Of a stretch of DNA of 64,000 nt, positions 8,100-17,225 are shown in pieces. The stretch spans positions 143,151-207,150 of the forward strand of contig CBDCSK010000002.1 in the NCBI GenBank assembly GCA_965221605.1. The letters are read 5' to 3'. A program made the translations under genes and the position numbers. The notes beneath the pieces were generated by a model that was not told the origin of the DNA, did no database searches, and saw only the letters and a list, made by a program, of their open reading frames with translations. This stretch comes from Aldehydirespirator sp965221605. Its GTDB lineage: Bacteria; Actinomycetota; Acidimicrobiia; Acidimicrobiales; Aldehydirespiratoraceae. The stretch's first letter is position 1; every line of letters begins with the position of its first letter.

Positions 8100-8157
8100 A
8101 GGCCGAGCGCAAGCCCGTAGCCCGCGAGCCTGCCGGGGCGTACACTGGCGGTCCCCA

Positions 8158-8232
8158 GCGCTCGTAGCTCAATTTGGATAGAGCATCTGACTACGGATCA
8201 GAAGGTTGGGGGTTCGAGTCCCTTCGAGCGCG
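8158..8232 (+). tRNA. tRNA-Arg (anticodon ACG)
   Basis: A full cloverleaf can be drawn. The acceptor GCGCTCG (8158-8164) pairs with CGAGCGC (8225-8231). The D-stem is GCTC/GAGC, the anticodon stem TCTGA/TCAGA with loop CTACGGA giving anticodon ACG at 8193-8195, and the T-arm has loop TTCGAGT. The 3' CCA is not encoded. Adenosine 34 would be edited to inosine to read CGU, CGC and CGA. Confidence 0.95.
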
Positions 8233-8248
8233 CTGGACCCGCATGCAC

Positions 8249-8267
8249 GCTGACGTCGAGTGTCAGC
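8249..8267. terminator. Hairpin between convergent tRNA-Arg and EF-G-like genes
   Basis: GCTGAC (8249-8254), a 7-base loop and GTCAGC (8262-8267) form a perfect six-base-pair stem in the 44-base gap between two convergent genes. There is no T-tract, so it would be a weak or I-shaped terminator. Position is the main support. Confidence 0.35.
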
Positions 8268-8276
8268 CGCCGCGTG

Positions 8277-10322
8277 TCAGCCGTCGCCGGCGACGACCTT
8301 GGCCAGTAGGGCGTGGGGCAGCGGCTGGTAGTCGTGGTGCTCGGCGCTGAACGTGCCGGTGCCGCCGGTCATCGACCGCAGATCGATCACGTAGCTCAGG
8401 ATCTCCGACGTCGGGACGTGGGCGTGAATCACGCTCGTACCGGCGGCTGAGCCCGGCTCGGTGCCGAACACCTGGCCCCGGCGGGAGTTCAGGTCTCCGA
8501 GCACGTCGCCCTGATGGGTGTCGGGGACCTCGACGTGGACCTCGCTGACCGGCTCCAGCACCGCGCTGCCGACCTGCTCCACCGCCTGCTTGAGCGCCAA
8601 GGAGCCGGCGATCTTGAAGCTCATCTCCGAGGAGTCCACCGAGTGGTGCTTGCCGTCGTAGCACACCGCCCGCAGATCCACCATCGGGAAGCCGTGCCTC
8701 CCGCCGTTGGACATGGCCTCCTCTATGCCCGCACCCACCGCGGGGATCAGGCCCCGGGGGATGGCGCCTCCGGTCACCTCGCTCTCGAACTCGTAGCCGG
8801 TACCCCGCGCCAGGGGCTCGAACCGGACCATGGCCACCGCGAACTGGCCGTGGCCGCCGCTCTGCTTCTTGTGCTTGGCCTCCACGTCGGCCGGCCGGGG
8901 CAGCGTCTCCAGGTAGGCGATCTTCATGTCCTCGATCTCGAAATCGATGCCCATTCGCTCGAGACGGGCCCGCACCACCCGGATGTGGGCCTCTCCGGCA
9001 CCCGACAGCACGGTCTGGCGGGTGGTGGCGTCCTGGCGGATCACGAGGCTGGGATCCTCGGTGGCGAAGCGACGCAGCGCGGAGGCCAGCTTGTCCTCCT
9101 GGGCCGGGGCCGAGGCGTGGATGGCCACGCCGTACACCGGTGTCGGTGGCGGAGTCATGGGCACCCGGAGCGCGGTGTCGTCGGCCAGCGTGTCGCCGGT
9201 CCGCACGTCGCCGAGCTTGGTGGCGGCCACGATCTCCCCGGCTGCAGCCTGAGTCACCGCCTGGTGCTCGGCGCCGGTGAACGACATCAGGTTGTGGAGC
9301 CGCTCCTTGTCGGCGGTGCGGCTGTTCACCAGGGTGTCGTTGGACCGGATCGTGCCCGAAAGGACCTTCATGAACGAGATCTGACCCAGGAAGTCGTCGA
9401 TCCTGGTCTTGAACACCAGAGCCACCGGCGAGCCGGACGCGTCGACGGCCAACTCGACGGGCTCGGAGCTGCGGACCCCTTCGGCCGGACCCGACTCGCC
9501 CGGCGCAGGGCCGACCCGGCAGATGAAGTCGAGCAGGCGGTCCACACCGATCGGCTTGGCGGCCGAACCGCACAGCACCGGGAACACGCTGCGGTGATCG
9601 ACAGCGTCGTGGATCAGACGCTCCAGCTGCTCCTCGGTGGGCTCCACACCCTCCAGGTACTGCTCCAGAAGCTCGTCGTCACCCTCGACGACCCCTTCGA
9701 TCAGCTGGATGTGGCCGTCGGACGCGTCGTCGGCCAGGTCGTCGGGGACGGCCGCAGCCGCTGACTCGCCGCTGCTGTAGTCGAGAGCGCCGTCGCCCAC
9801 CAGGTCGGCGATGCCGTGGAAGGTGGCCTCCGCCCCCAGCGGGAGCTGCACCGCCTCCGCATGGGCACCGAAGTGCGCCTGCAGGTCTCCGAGGGTGCGC
9901 TCGAACGACGAGCGCTCGCGGTCGAGGCCGTTGACGAACACCATGCGGGGCAGGCCGAGCCGCTCGGCGTGGCGCCACATCACCTGGTCCTGGGCCTGGA
10001 CCCCGGAGACGGCGTCCACCACGAACACGGCCAGGTCGGCAGCGTGCATGCCGTTGACCGCCTCGCCCACGAAGTCGGTGTAGCCCGGCGTGTCGATGAC
10101 GTTGAGCCTGTGGCCGCGCCAGTCGAACGACGCCACCGACAGGCTCAGGCTCTGGTGGCGGGCCTTCTCCTCGGGGTCGTGGTCGCACTGGGCGGTGCCG
10201 TCGTCGACGCGGCCCATGCGGCCCACCACGCCGGCCCGGTACAGCATCGCCTCGGCCAGGGTGGTCTTGCCGTTGCCGTTGTGGCCGACGAGGACGACGT
10301 TTCTGATGGATTGCGACGACAC
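8277..10322 (-). CDS. Elongation factor G-like GTPase (EF-G2 type)
   Basis: The 681-residue translational GTPase has EF-G domain order. The G domain carries P-loop GHNGNGKTTL (residues about 13-22) and G3 DTPGYTDF near 77. Domain II spans about 290-380, and domains III-V include GGHGQFAVAMVRFEP and the final SRRGQVFGTEPGSAAGTSVIHAHVP stretch. The family includes actinobacterial EF-G2, a paralogue of FusA whose function is debated (no clear role in normal elongation). The G4 motif, NKxD in canonical GTPases, reads NGLD here, so the guanine-contacting lysine is missing. Start is GTG behind GAGGGAGGG. No ribosomal genes are nearby, which supports a paralogue rather than the housekeeping EF-G. 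Confidence 0.88.
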   Translation of the reverse strand: MSSQSIRNVVLVGHNGNGKTTLAEAMLYRAGVVGRMGRVDDGTAQCDHDPEEKARHQSLSLSVASFDWRGHRLNVIDTPGYTDFVGEAVNGMHAADLAVFVVDAVSGVQAQDQVMWRHAERLGLPRMVFVNGLDRERSSFERTLGDLQAHFGAHAEAVQLPLGAEATFHGIADLVGDGALDYSSGESAAAAVPDDLADDASDGHIQLIEGVVEGDDELLEQYLEGVEPTEEQLERLIHDAVDHRSVFPVLCGSAAKPIGVDRLLDFICRVGPAPGESGPAEGVRSSEPVELAVDASGSPVALVFKTRIDDFLGQISFMKVLSGTIRSNDTLVNSRTADKERLHNLMSFTGAEHQAVTQAAAGEIVAATKLGDVRTGDTLADDTALRVPMTPPPTPVYGVAIHASAPAQEDKLASALRRFATEDPSLVIRQDATTRQTVLSGAGEAHIRVVRARLERMGIDFEIEDMKIAYLETLPRPADVEAKHKKQSGGHGQFAVAMVRFEPLARGTGYEFESEVTGGAIPRGLIPAVGAGIEEAMSNGGRHGFPMVDLRAVCYDGKHHSVDSSEMSFKIAGSLALKQAVEQVGSAVLEPVSEVHVEVPDTHQGDVLGDLNSRRGQVFGTEPGSAAGTSVIHAHVPTSEILSYVIDLRSMTGGTGTFSAEHHDYQPLPHALLAKVVAGDG

Positions 10323-10412
10323 GCTGACTGTCCCTCCCTCTGATGGACCTGCGCACGCAAGGGACGCTGACCCTAACCGGGCCGGCCTGGCACGGCTAGG
10401 CCGGACGCCGGA

Positions 10413-10610
10413 TCAGTCCTCGGTGATCTCCACGGCGTACTCGGGGCAGTTGTCGAAGGCGAGCCGGGCCTTGTCCTCCAGCTCGGGAGGCACCTGGCCG
10501 TCGCCGATCTCGAAAGCGGTGCCCTCGTCGTCCACGTCGAACAGTTCGGGGGCCAGCATGTAGCAGCGGTTATGGCCCTGGCAGGCCTCCTGATCGACAC
10601 GGACCCTCAT
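10413..10610 (-). CDS. Small ferredoxin, [3Fe-4S]/[4Fe-4S] single-cluster type
   Basis: The 65-residue acidic protein MRVRVDQEACQGHNRCYMLA has the pattern C-x5-C with C-P near the C-terminus (DNCPEYAV). This is the layout of the single-cluster ferredoxins that serve cytochromes P450 and other monooxygenases in actinobacteria. A strong AGGAGG site lies five bases before the ATG. It follows the MttB gene by 33 bases and is probably the last gene of that operon. It may be the electron acceptor or donor for an enzyme of the methylated-amine block; no P450 is present in the window. Confidence 0.9.
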   Translation of the reverse strand: MRVRVDQEACQGHNRCYMLAPELFDVDDEGTAFEIGDGQVPPELEDKARLAFDNCPEYAVEITED

Positions 10611-10643
10611 GGTGCCTCCTAGCTGGGGTGTGGTTGGCTGAGC

Positions 10644-12182
10644 CTATGGCAAGTGGATGGGGAAGGCAGCCCGGATGCGGGCGTCGATCTCAGGAGCGAT
10701 GTGGGCCGGACGGTGCTCGGCCAGCACCCGCTGAACGTGCTCGTAGGCCCGGTCCCGGGCGTCCTTGCCCCCGGCGTCGAGCCAGTTGTCGGGGGTGTCG
10801 CGGTCGCCGATCTCCGGGTAGACGTAGTCGCGCTGCATCAGCTCCAGGGTCTGGGAAGAGCCCAGAAAATGGCCGGGACCGGCGACCACGTCGGCGATGA
10901 GCTCGGTCGCGAGGGTCTCCTCGTTGACCTCGATGCCCCGCACGGTGCGGTTGATCGCCCCGAGCATGTCGTTGTCGATGACCAGGGCCTCCAGCGAGCA
11001 GCTCAGGATGCTGGCCAGCATCCCGGCCGACTCGTACACCAGGTTGGCTCCGGCCTGGCCGGCCAGCGCGATGTTTACGCCCTTCTCGTAGCCGGCCTGG
11101 TTGTCGGGGACCTTGGAGTCGGCCATGCCCGCAGCCACACCCGACGGCAGGCCCATCCAGTTGACCAGCTGGGCCGCGGCCGCGTTCAGGATGCCCTCCT
11201 CCCCCGACCCGCCGCTCATGGCGCCGGTGCGCAGGTCCGACACGAACGGCCACATGCCCATCACGCACGGATGGCCCGGGCTCAGCAGGTTCACCGCCGT
11301 CAGCGCGGCCAGGCACTCGGCCAGGGCCTGGGCCAGCGAGCCGGCCAGCGCCGCCGGGGACGTGGCCCCGGCCTGGCCGGCCGACAGCAGATTGATGGGC
11401 ATCCCCGTCTCGACCTGGGCCACCATGCACCTGGCCGACTCCTCGGCGAAGCGCAGCGGCGGCACCACGAACGTGTTGTTGGCCGCCACGAAGGGCCGCT
11501 TGCGGAACTCGCCCTCGCCTCCGAGGGCCATGTCCAGCATGTCGACGGTCTCGTACACGTGCTCACGCTCGAACCACGAGGTCCCGATGGGCTTGGTGGT
11601 GCCGAGAATGGCCGCGTAGGCGGTGTTGAGGTCGAGCAGCCGGGCGTCCTCCATGTCGCGAGCCACCACGGTGCGCACGAAGAAGTGGATGTGGTCGAGG
11701 GTGTCGATGAGCCGGGCACAGTCGTAGACGTCGACCGCGGTGGAGGGACGGAACACGCCGGTGGTGTGCTCGTACATGAGCACGGCCGCTCCGGCGGTGC
11801 CGAAGTGGACCCGGTCGCCGCCCACGGTGATGGACCGGTCGTCGTCGAAGCCGTGCCAGACCCACTCCTTGGCCGCGGTGGCGATGGCCGCCTCCACCAC
11901 TCCCCGCGGGTAGCGGAGCCGCTCGGCGTCGTCGACATGGCCGCCGGCCGCGGTGACCACGTCCACGAACTCCTCGATGGGCGAGCCCATGCCGACATCC
12001 TCGAGCAGTCCCAGGGCGGCCTCATAAACCTGCTGCATGTCGGACTCGCTCAGTGGCGCGAACTTGCCGCCCGGAAGGCCGGGCCGCACCGGCCGGACAT
12101 CGACCTCCAGCGGAGCCTGGCGGGCTGCGATGCGTCCTGCCCGCCCCCCGCTGCGCCGGCGTCCCCGGGTGTCGTCAGCCAT
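10644..12182 (-). CDS. MttB-family trimethylamine/quaternary-amine methyltransferase homologue (no pyrrolysine)
   Basis: The 512-residue protein resembles the MttB superfamily throughout (FAPLSESDMQQVYEAALGLLEDVGMG near the N-terminus, then VHFGTAGAAVLMYEH, the MCMVAQVE-like segment, and a C-terminal FPIHLP). No in-frame amber codon exists, so it is a non-Pyl member like those acting on glycine betaine, proline betaine or carnitine in anaerobes, where they methylate a corrinoid protein. No corrinoid partner protein lies in this window. I chose the ATG at 12182 because GGAGG lies eight bases upstream; the longer frame to 12248 begins in non-conserved sequence. It sits downstream of two FAD-GcvT demethylases, suggesting a role at the first, quaternary-amine step. 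Substrate and acceptor are inferred. Confidence 0.85.
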   Translation of the reverse strand: MADDTRGRRRSGGRAGRIAARQAPLEVDVRPVRPGLPGGKFAPLSESDMQQVYEAALGLLEDVGMGSPIEEFVDVVTAAGGHVDDAERLRYPRGVVEAAIATAAKEWVWHGFDDDRSITVGGDRVHFGTAGAAVLMYEHTTGVFRPSTAVDVYDCARLIDTLDHIHFFVRTVVARDMEDARLLDLNTAYAAILGTTKPIGTSWFEREHVYETVDMLDMALGGEGEFRKRPFVAANNTFVVPPLRFAEESARCMVAQVETGMPINLLSAGQAGATSPAALAGSLAQALAECLAALTAVNLLSPGHPCVMGMWPFVSDLRTGAMSGGSGEEGILNAAAAQLVNWMGLPSGVAAGMADSKVPDNQAGYEKGVNIALAGQAGANLVYESAGMLASILSCSLEALVIDNDMLGAINRTVRGIEVNEETLATELIADVVAGPGHFLGSSQTLELMQRDYVYPEIGDRDTPDNWLDAGGKDARDRAYEHVQRVLAEHRPAHIAPEIDARIRAAFPIHLP

Positions 12183-12260
12183 CGGTGCCGCCTCCTTAGC
12201 GCCGAACTTCCGGGCCCCTGGGGGGATAATCCCCCACAATCGCCACAAGTTCGGTCCGGG

Positions 12261-14735
12261 TCATGCGCGGGGGGCCAGGTTGGCCGGGTCGTAGGCGGGC
12301 TCGGCCAGCACGGTGGCCACCCGCCGCTCCCCCAGCAGGTCGAGCTCGAACGTCGAGCCGGGCGCCTCGAACTCCGGGGCCACGTACACGAAGGCCAGGC
12401 TGCGGCCCACCGTGTGGCCCCAGGTGCCGCTGGTGGCGATGCCCATGACGTTGCCGTCGGCGTCGAAGGCGGGCTCGTTGCCGCGGACATCGTTGTCGGT
12501 GGCGTCCACCTCGCAGTAGACCAGCACCATCGAGAGCGGCTCGGCCTGGTCGCGCCGCTCCACGGTGGCGTCGCGACCGATGAAGGGCCGGTCGAGGTCC
12601 ACGAACCGCTCCAGGCGGGCCTCGATCGGGGTGATCTCGGTGGTGAGCTCCGAGCCCCACGCCTTGTAGGCCTTCTCGATGCGCATCACGTTCATGGCGT
12701 AGCTGCCGAAGTGCACCATCTGGTGGGGCTCCCCCGCGGCCACCACCGCCTCGTAGAGCTCGGCCAGGCGGTCCAAACCACAGTGCAGCTCCCAGCCCAG
12801 CTCGCCCACGTACGACACCCGCAGGGCCAGGCACGGCACCCCCGCCACCGCGATCTCGGCCGCGGTCAACCACCGGAACGCCTCGTTGCTGAGGTCGGCG
12901 CCGGTGAGCGGAGCCAGCACGTCGCGGGCCCGGGGGCCGGTCACCGCCAGGATGCCGGTGGAGTCGGTGACGTCGGAGACGGTGACATCGGCGCCCTCGG
13001 CGACGTGCTGGACCAGCCAGTCGAGGTCGTGGCTCTGGCCCATGATGGCCGAGGTGAGATAGAAGCGGTCGGGTGCGAGGCGGGCGATGGTCATCTCGCA
13101 CTCGATGCCCCCCAGCTCCGTGAGCATGTGCGTGAGCCGGATGCCGCCGTCGCGGGCCGGCAGGCGGTTGGCCGACAGGCGGTCGAGCAGGGCGGCCGCT
13201 CCAGCCCCGGTCACCTCGAAGGAGGCGAAGGCGGTGATGTCGGCGATCCCGACCCGCTGGCGCACCCCCCGCACCTCGTCGCCCACAGGGTCGAAGGCGT
13301 TGGAGCGGCGGAACGAGTGCCGCTCGCCGGTCCCGTCAGGCGAGTAGTACTGGGGCCGCTCCCAGCCGTACACCTCCTGCCACTGGGCACCCAGCCGGTC
13401 GAGACGGTCGTAGATGGGGTTGGTCTTCTGGGGCCGGCCCGCAGCCCGGAACTCGCCGGGCAGGCGCACCTGGTACATCTCGTGGTACTCGTCGTGGGCC
13501 TTGGCGATGGCGAAGGTGGAACTTGGCCCGGTGTGGTCGCCGAAGCGGCGGGGGTCCATGCCCCGCACGTTGATCTCGGTCTGGCCGTGGACCATCCACT
13601 GGGCCAGGTACTTGCCCGCACCCGGGCCCTGGGTGATGCCGATGGAGGCGCCGTTGCAGTGCCAGTAGTTGCGCAGCCCCGGCGCCGGGCCCATCAGGTA
13701 GCCGGAGTCCGGGGTGTGGGTGATCGGGCCCGACACGATCTGCTTGATGCCGGCCTCGGCGAAGGCCGGGATGCGCATGGCGGTGTACTCCAGGCACTCC
13801 TCGAGCACGTCGACGTTCTCGCCGGTGAGGTGGAAGTCGTGGGCCCAGTCGATGCCCTCGACGCCGTACACCCTGGAGTCGGACATCTCGTAGGGGCCGA
13901 CCAGCAGGCCGTCGATCTCACGGCGGTAGTAGCAGGAGGCTCTGGGGTCGCGGGTCACCGGGGGCTCGAAGCCGAGATCGATCATGGCCTGCAGGGGCTC
14001 GGTGACCAGGTACTGGTGGATGACCGAAACGATCGGCACGTCCAGCCCGACCATGGCCCCGAGCTGGGGGGCGTAGTGGCCGGCCGCGTTCACGACGTGC
14101 TCGCACACGATCCGGTAGCTGTCGGCCGTTTCGCCGTTGGCGGCGGTCTTCATGCCGCCGGGGGTGGCGATGATCTCCCAGCGCCCGTCGGGCAGCCGGC
14201 TCATGCCGGTGACCAGGGTGTGGCGGCGGATCTCGCAGCCGCGGTTGCGGGCGCCCCGGGCCATGGCATTGGTGCAGCCCGACGGGTCGGTCCAGCCGTC
14301 GTTGGGGGTGTAGAACCCCAGCTGCACGTCGCTGAGGTCCTCCAGCAGCGGGTGGCGCTCCCGGATCTCCGAGAGGCCGATCAGGTGCGACTCGATGCCG
14401 ATCTGGGTCAGCATGGCGTGCACGTAGCGATGCCAGTCCACCTCGTCGTCGGTGCGGGCCAGCCGGATGGCGCCGCAGCCGTGCCAGCCGGCCGACAGCC
14501 CGGTCTCGGCCTCCAGGCGGGGGTAGAGGGCGACCGCCTCCTCGTGGACCTTGGCCATGTTGAGGTCGCCGATGAAGTTCGGGATCAGCCCGGCCGCGTG
14601 CCAGGTGGACCCTGAAGTCAGCTCACCCTTCTCCAGCAGGACGGTGTCGGTCCAGCCCTCCTGGGCCAGGTAGTACAGCAGGCTTACCCCCATGGCCCCG
14701 CCGCCGATGATGACGCACCGCGCCTCTTGCGTCAT
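12261..14735 (-). CDS. FAD-GcvT dimethylglycine/sarcosine dehydrogenase-like protein (copy 2)
   Basis: The 824-residue two-domain enzyme has an N-terminal DAO-type FAD domain (VIIGGGAMGVSLLYYLAQEG at residues 8-27, then GSTWHAAGL with His46, the usual covalent FAD attachment residue of this family). From about residue 430 it has an aminomethyltransferase (GcvT)-like folate-binding half (YYSPDGTGERHSFRRSNAFD, then LRVSYVGELGWELHCG). Such proteins oxidatively demethylate dimethylglycine or sarcosine and pass formaldehyde to tetrahydrofolate. Its ATG overlaps the stop of copy 1 (ATGA). The two copies are clearly paralogous but diverged, so they probably handle different N-methyl substrates. The exact substrate is not determined by the sequence. 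Confidence 0.88.
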   Translation of the reverse strand: MTQEARCVIIGGGAMGVSLLYYLAQEGWTDTVLLEKGELTSGSTWHAAGLIPNFIGDLNMAKVHEEAVALYPRLEAETGLSAGWHGCGAIRLARTDDEVDWHRYVHAMLTQIGIESHLIGLSEIRERHPLLEDLSDVQLGFYTPNDGWTDPSGCTNAMARGARNRGCEIRRHTLVTGMSRLPDGRWEIIATPGGMKTAANGETADSYRIVCEHVVNAAGHYAPQLGAMVGLDVPIVSVIHQYLVTEPLQAMIDLGFEPPVTRDPRASCYYRREIDGLLVGPYEMSDSRVYGVEGIDWAHDFHLTGENVDVLEECLEYTAMRIPAFAEAGIKQIVSGPITHTPDSGYLMGPAPGLRNYWHCNGASIGITQGPGAGKYLAQWMVHGQTEINVRGMDPRRFGDHTGPSSTFAIAKAHDEYHEMYQVRLPGEFRAAGRPQKTNPIYDRLDRLGAQWQEVYGWERPQYYSPDGTGERHSFRRSNAFDPVGDEVRGVRQRVGIADITAFASFEVTGAGAAALLDRLSANRLPARDGGIRLTHMLTELGGIECEMTIARLAPDRFYLTSAIMGQSHDLDWLVQHVAEGADVTVSDVTDSTGILAVTGPRARDVLAPLTGADLSNEAFRWLTAAEIAVAGVPCLALRVSYVGELGWELHCGLDRLAELYEAVVAAGEPHQMVHFGSYAMNVMRIEKAYKAWGSELTTEITPIEARLERFVDLDRPFIGRDATVERRDQAEPLSMVLVYCEVDATDNDVRGNEPAFDADGNVMGIATSGTWGHTVGRSLAFVYVAPEFEAPGSTFELDLLGERRVATVLAEPAYDPANLAPRA

Positions 14736-17191
14736 GGGCCGTCCTCCAAGCGGACTCGCTGGTTGCGGGGGTCGTAGAAGCTGCGGATCGACGGGGTGGC
14801 CGGCACCGACTCACCGCCGACGTTGATCTCGAAGTGTCCGGTGTCGAGCCAGTCCTGGACGACGCCTTCCGGACCGGGCCGGTGCAGGTATCCCATGGTT
14901 AGGCAGCGGTCCTCGACGTAGCTCCACATCGACGAGGTGGTGCTGCCCACCGGCTCGCCGTCGCGCAGGATCGGGTCGTCGTGGTAGCAGAGAAGCTCCG
15001 GGTGCTCCAGGCGGAACTGGATGAGGCGCTTGTTGCGGGGCCGCTCGCGCTGATTCTCCAGCGCAGTCCGGCCATTCCAGGGATTGGGCTTGTCCCAGCC
15101 GATGGTGAAGCCGAGCCCGGCCTCGATCGGGGTGTCCTCGTCGGTTATGTCGTGGCCCCAGTGCCGGTAGCCCGACTCCAGCCGCAGCGTGTTCATGGCG
15201 TGGTAGCCGGCCATGACCAGCCCGTGGGGCTCACCGGAAGTGACCAGCGCGTCGAACAGCTCGACCGCGTGCTCGTTGGGAAGGTAGAGCTCCCAGCCGA
15301 GCTCACCGACGTAGCTCATGCGCAGGGCCAGCACGTCGAACCCGGCAACGTCGATGCGCTGGGAGGTTCCGAACGGGAAGTCGGTATTGGTCAACGATGC
15401 GTCGGTGAGCGGGGCGAGCACGAAGCGGGCCTTGGGACCCATCAGCCCCAGCATGGCCCAGTGCTCGGTGATGTCGGCGATCTCGACGTTGCGGCCCCGG
15501 CAGGCCCGGCGCAGGCGGGCCCAGTCCCGGGTCTGGGCCGCGGCCGCGGTCACCACCAGGAAACGGTCCAGGCCCAGGCGGGTGACGGTGAGGTCGGCCT
15601 CGATCCCGCCGCGGTCGTTGCACCACTGGGTGTACACCGCCTTGCCCACGGGCACGTCGATGCGGGCCACGCTCAACTCGTCGAGCACCACAAGCGAGTC
15701 GGCGCCGTCCACCGTGAACTTGGCGAACGACGTCTGGTCGAACAGGGCCACCCCCTCCCGCACCGCCCGGCACTCCTCGCCGGCGTTGGCCCACCAGTTC
15801 TGCTTGCCGTAGCTGTAGACGTACTCCCGGGCCTGGCCGTCGGTGGCGAACCAGTTGGGCCGCTCCCAGCCCGCGGTCTCGCCGAACACCGCTCCTGCGG
15901 CGTCGAGCCGGTCGTGCAGCGGTGACATCCGCTGGCCCCGGGCGCTCTGGTACTGGTAGAAGGGCCAGTGCATGGCGTACAGGAGCCCCAGGCTCTCGGG
16001 GACCCGCTCGGCCAGGTAGGCGGGCTCGGCCTGGAATCCGAAGGCCCGGCGGATGTCCACCGACGACAGGTCCATGGGCGGGTGGCGGTCGACGATCCAG
16101 TCGGCGAGGGCCCAGCCGACCCCGCCCGCGGACTGGATGCCCACCGAATTGAAACCGGCGGCCACGAAGCAGCCGTCCACCTCGGGCGACTCGCCCAGGT
16201 AGTACACACCGTCGGGGGTGAAGGCCTCGGGGCCGTTGAGGAACAGCTGGATGCCGCACCCCCCCAGCGCCGGAACCCGGTGGATGGACCGCTCGAAGAT
16301 CGGGCCGATGTGGTCCCAGTCCTCGCCCAGCGTGCCGAACGAGAAGTCCCGACCTACGCCGTCGAGCTTCCACACCTTGCCCCGGGGCTCGAAGAACCCG
16401 GCCATGAGCTTGCCGGTCTCCTCCTTGAAGTAGGTGTAGTTCCCGGGGTCTCTCAGCACCGGCGTGTCGGAGTCCAGGCCGAGGGGTTCGGAGACGACGT
16501 AGAAATGCTCGCAGGCCTGCAGCGGCACGTTCACCCCGATCTGGGCCGCGAGCTGGCGGGTCCAGATACCGGTGGCCAGCACCACGGTCTCGGTCTCGAT
16601 GCTGCCCTGCTCGGTGTCGACGCCCGAGATGGCGCCGTCGGTGGTGCGCAACCCGGTGACGGACACGCCCTCGACAATGCGCACGCCCCGGTTGCGGGCC
16701 CCCTTGGCCAGCGCCATGGTGGTGTCCACCGGCGACGTGTGACCGTCGCGGGGGATGTACAGCGCGCCGACGATGTCGTCGGTGCGGATCAGCGGCCAGC
16801 GCTCCCGCAGCTCGTCGATGTCGATCTCGCGGGTCTCGACCCCGAGCGAGACCGCCATGGCCGCGCCCCTCCTGATCTCCTCCCAACGCTCGGCGTCGGC
16901 CGCCACCGAGATCGATCCCGGCGTGCGGCATCCGGTGGCCTGGCCGGTCTCGTCCTCGAGCGCCTCGTAGAGCCGGGCCGAGTAGGTGGCCAGCTTTGTG
17001 AGGCTGAAGGTCGACTTGAGCTGGGCCACCAGCCCGGCGGCGTGCCAAGTGGTGCCGCCGGTGAGCTGGTTCTGCTCGAGGACGACCACATCGGTGATGC
17101 CCCGGCGGGCCAGATGGTAGGCCACGCTGCAGCCGACGATGCCGCCGCCCACCACCACCACCTGGGCACGATCGGGCAGCGGATGGGCCAT
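14732..17191 (-). CDS. FAD-GcvT dimethylglycine/sarcosine dehydrogenase-like protein (copy 1)
   Basis: The 819-residue enzyme is built like its downstream paralogue. It has a Rossmann FAD motif VVVVGGGIVGCSVAYHLARR (residues 11-30) and GTTWHAAGL with His50 for covalent flavin. An FAO_M/GcvT region starts at about 440 (WERPNWFATDG, later LRMSYVGELGWELYLPNEHA), and the C-terminal GcvT beta-barrel follows (EPVGSTTSSMWSYVEDRCLTMG). It lies 34 bases after glxD and runs into copy 2 by a four-base overlap. It is expected in the cytoplasm, passing electrons to ETF or oxygen; no ETF genes are in the window. Sarcosine or dimethylglycine is the most likely substrate. Confidence 0.88.
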   Translation of the reverse strand: MAHPLPDRAQVVVVGGGIVGCSVAYHLARRGITDVVVLEQNQLTGGTTWHAAGLVAQLKSTFSLTKLATYSARLYEALEDETGQATGCRTPGSISVAADAERWEEIRRGAAMAVSLGVETREIDIDELRERWPLIRTDDIVGALYIPRDGHTSPVDTTMALAKGARNRGVRIVEGVSVTGLRTTDGAISGVDTEQGSIETETVVLATGIWTRQLAAQIGVNVPLQACEHFYVVSEPLGLDSDTPVLRDPGNYTYFKEETGKLMAGFFEPRGKVWKLDGVGRDFSFGTLGEDWDHIGPIFERSIHRVPALGGCGIQLFLNGPEAFTPDGVYYLGESPEVDGCFVAAGFNSVGIQSAGGVGWALADWIVDRHPPMDLSSVDIRRAFGFQAEPAYLAERVPESLGLLYAMHWPFYQYQSARGQRMSPLHDRLDAAGAVFGETAGWERPNWFATDGQAREYVYSYGKQNWWANAGEECRAVREGVALFDQTSFAKFTVDGADSLVVLDELSVARIDVPVGKAVYTQWCNDRGGIEADLTVTRLGLDRFLVVTAAAAQTRDWARLRRACRGRNVEIADITEHWAMLGLMGPKARFVLAPLTDASLTNTDFPFGTSQRIDVAGFDVLALRMSYVGELGWELYLPNEHAVELFDALVTSGEPHGLVMAGYHAMNTLRLESGYRHWGHDITDEDTPIEAGLGFTIGWDKPNPWNGRTALENQRERPRNKRLIQFRLEHPELLCYHDDPILRDGEPVGSTTSSMWSYVEDRCLTMGYLHRPGPEGVVQDWLDTGHFEINVGGESVPATPSIRSFYDPRNQRVRLEDGP

Positions 17192-17225
17192 CGAACTCCC
17201 CTCGCCGGTTGTCGGGTCCGGCTGC

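Noticed and set aside
10644..12182. Pyrrolysine-containing MttB
   Set aside because: The frame is open throughout without an internal amber codon and no pyl genes are visible, so it is a non-Pyl homologue.
10653..14615. Very long plus-strand frame of 1320 codons
   Set aside because: It lies opposite the MttB and FAD-GcvT genes, has Gly/Arg/Val/His-rich composition typical of antisense frames in GC-rich DNA, and shows no domain.
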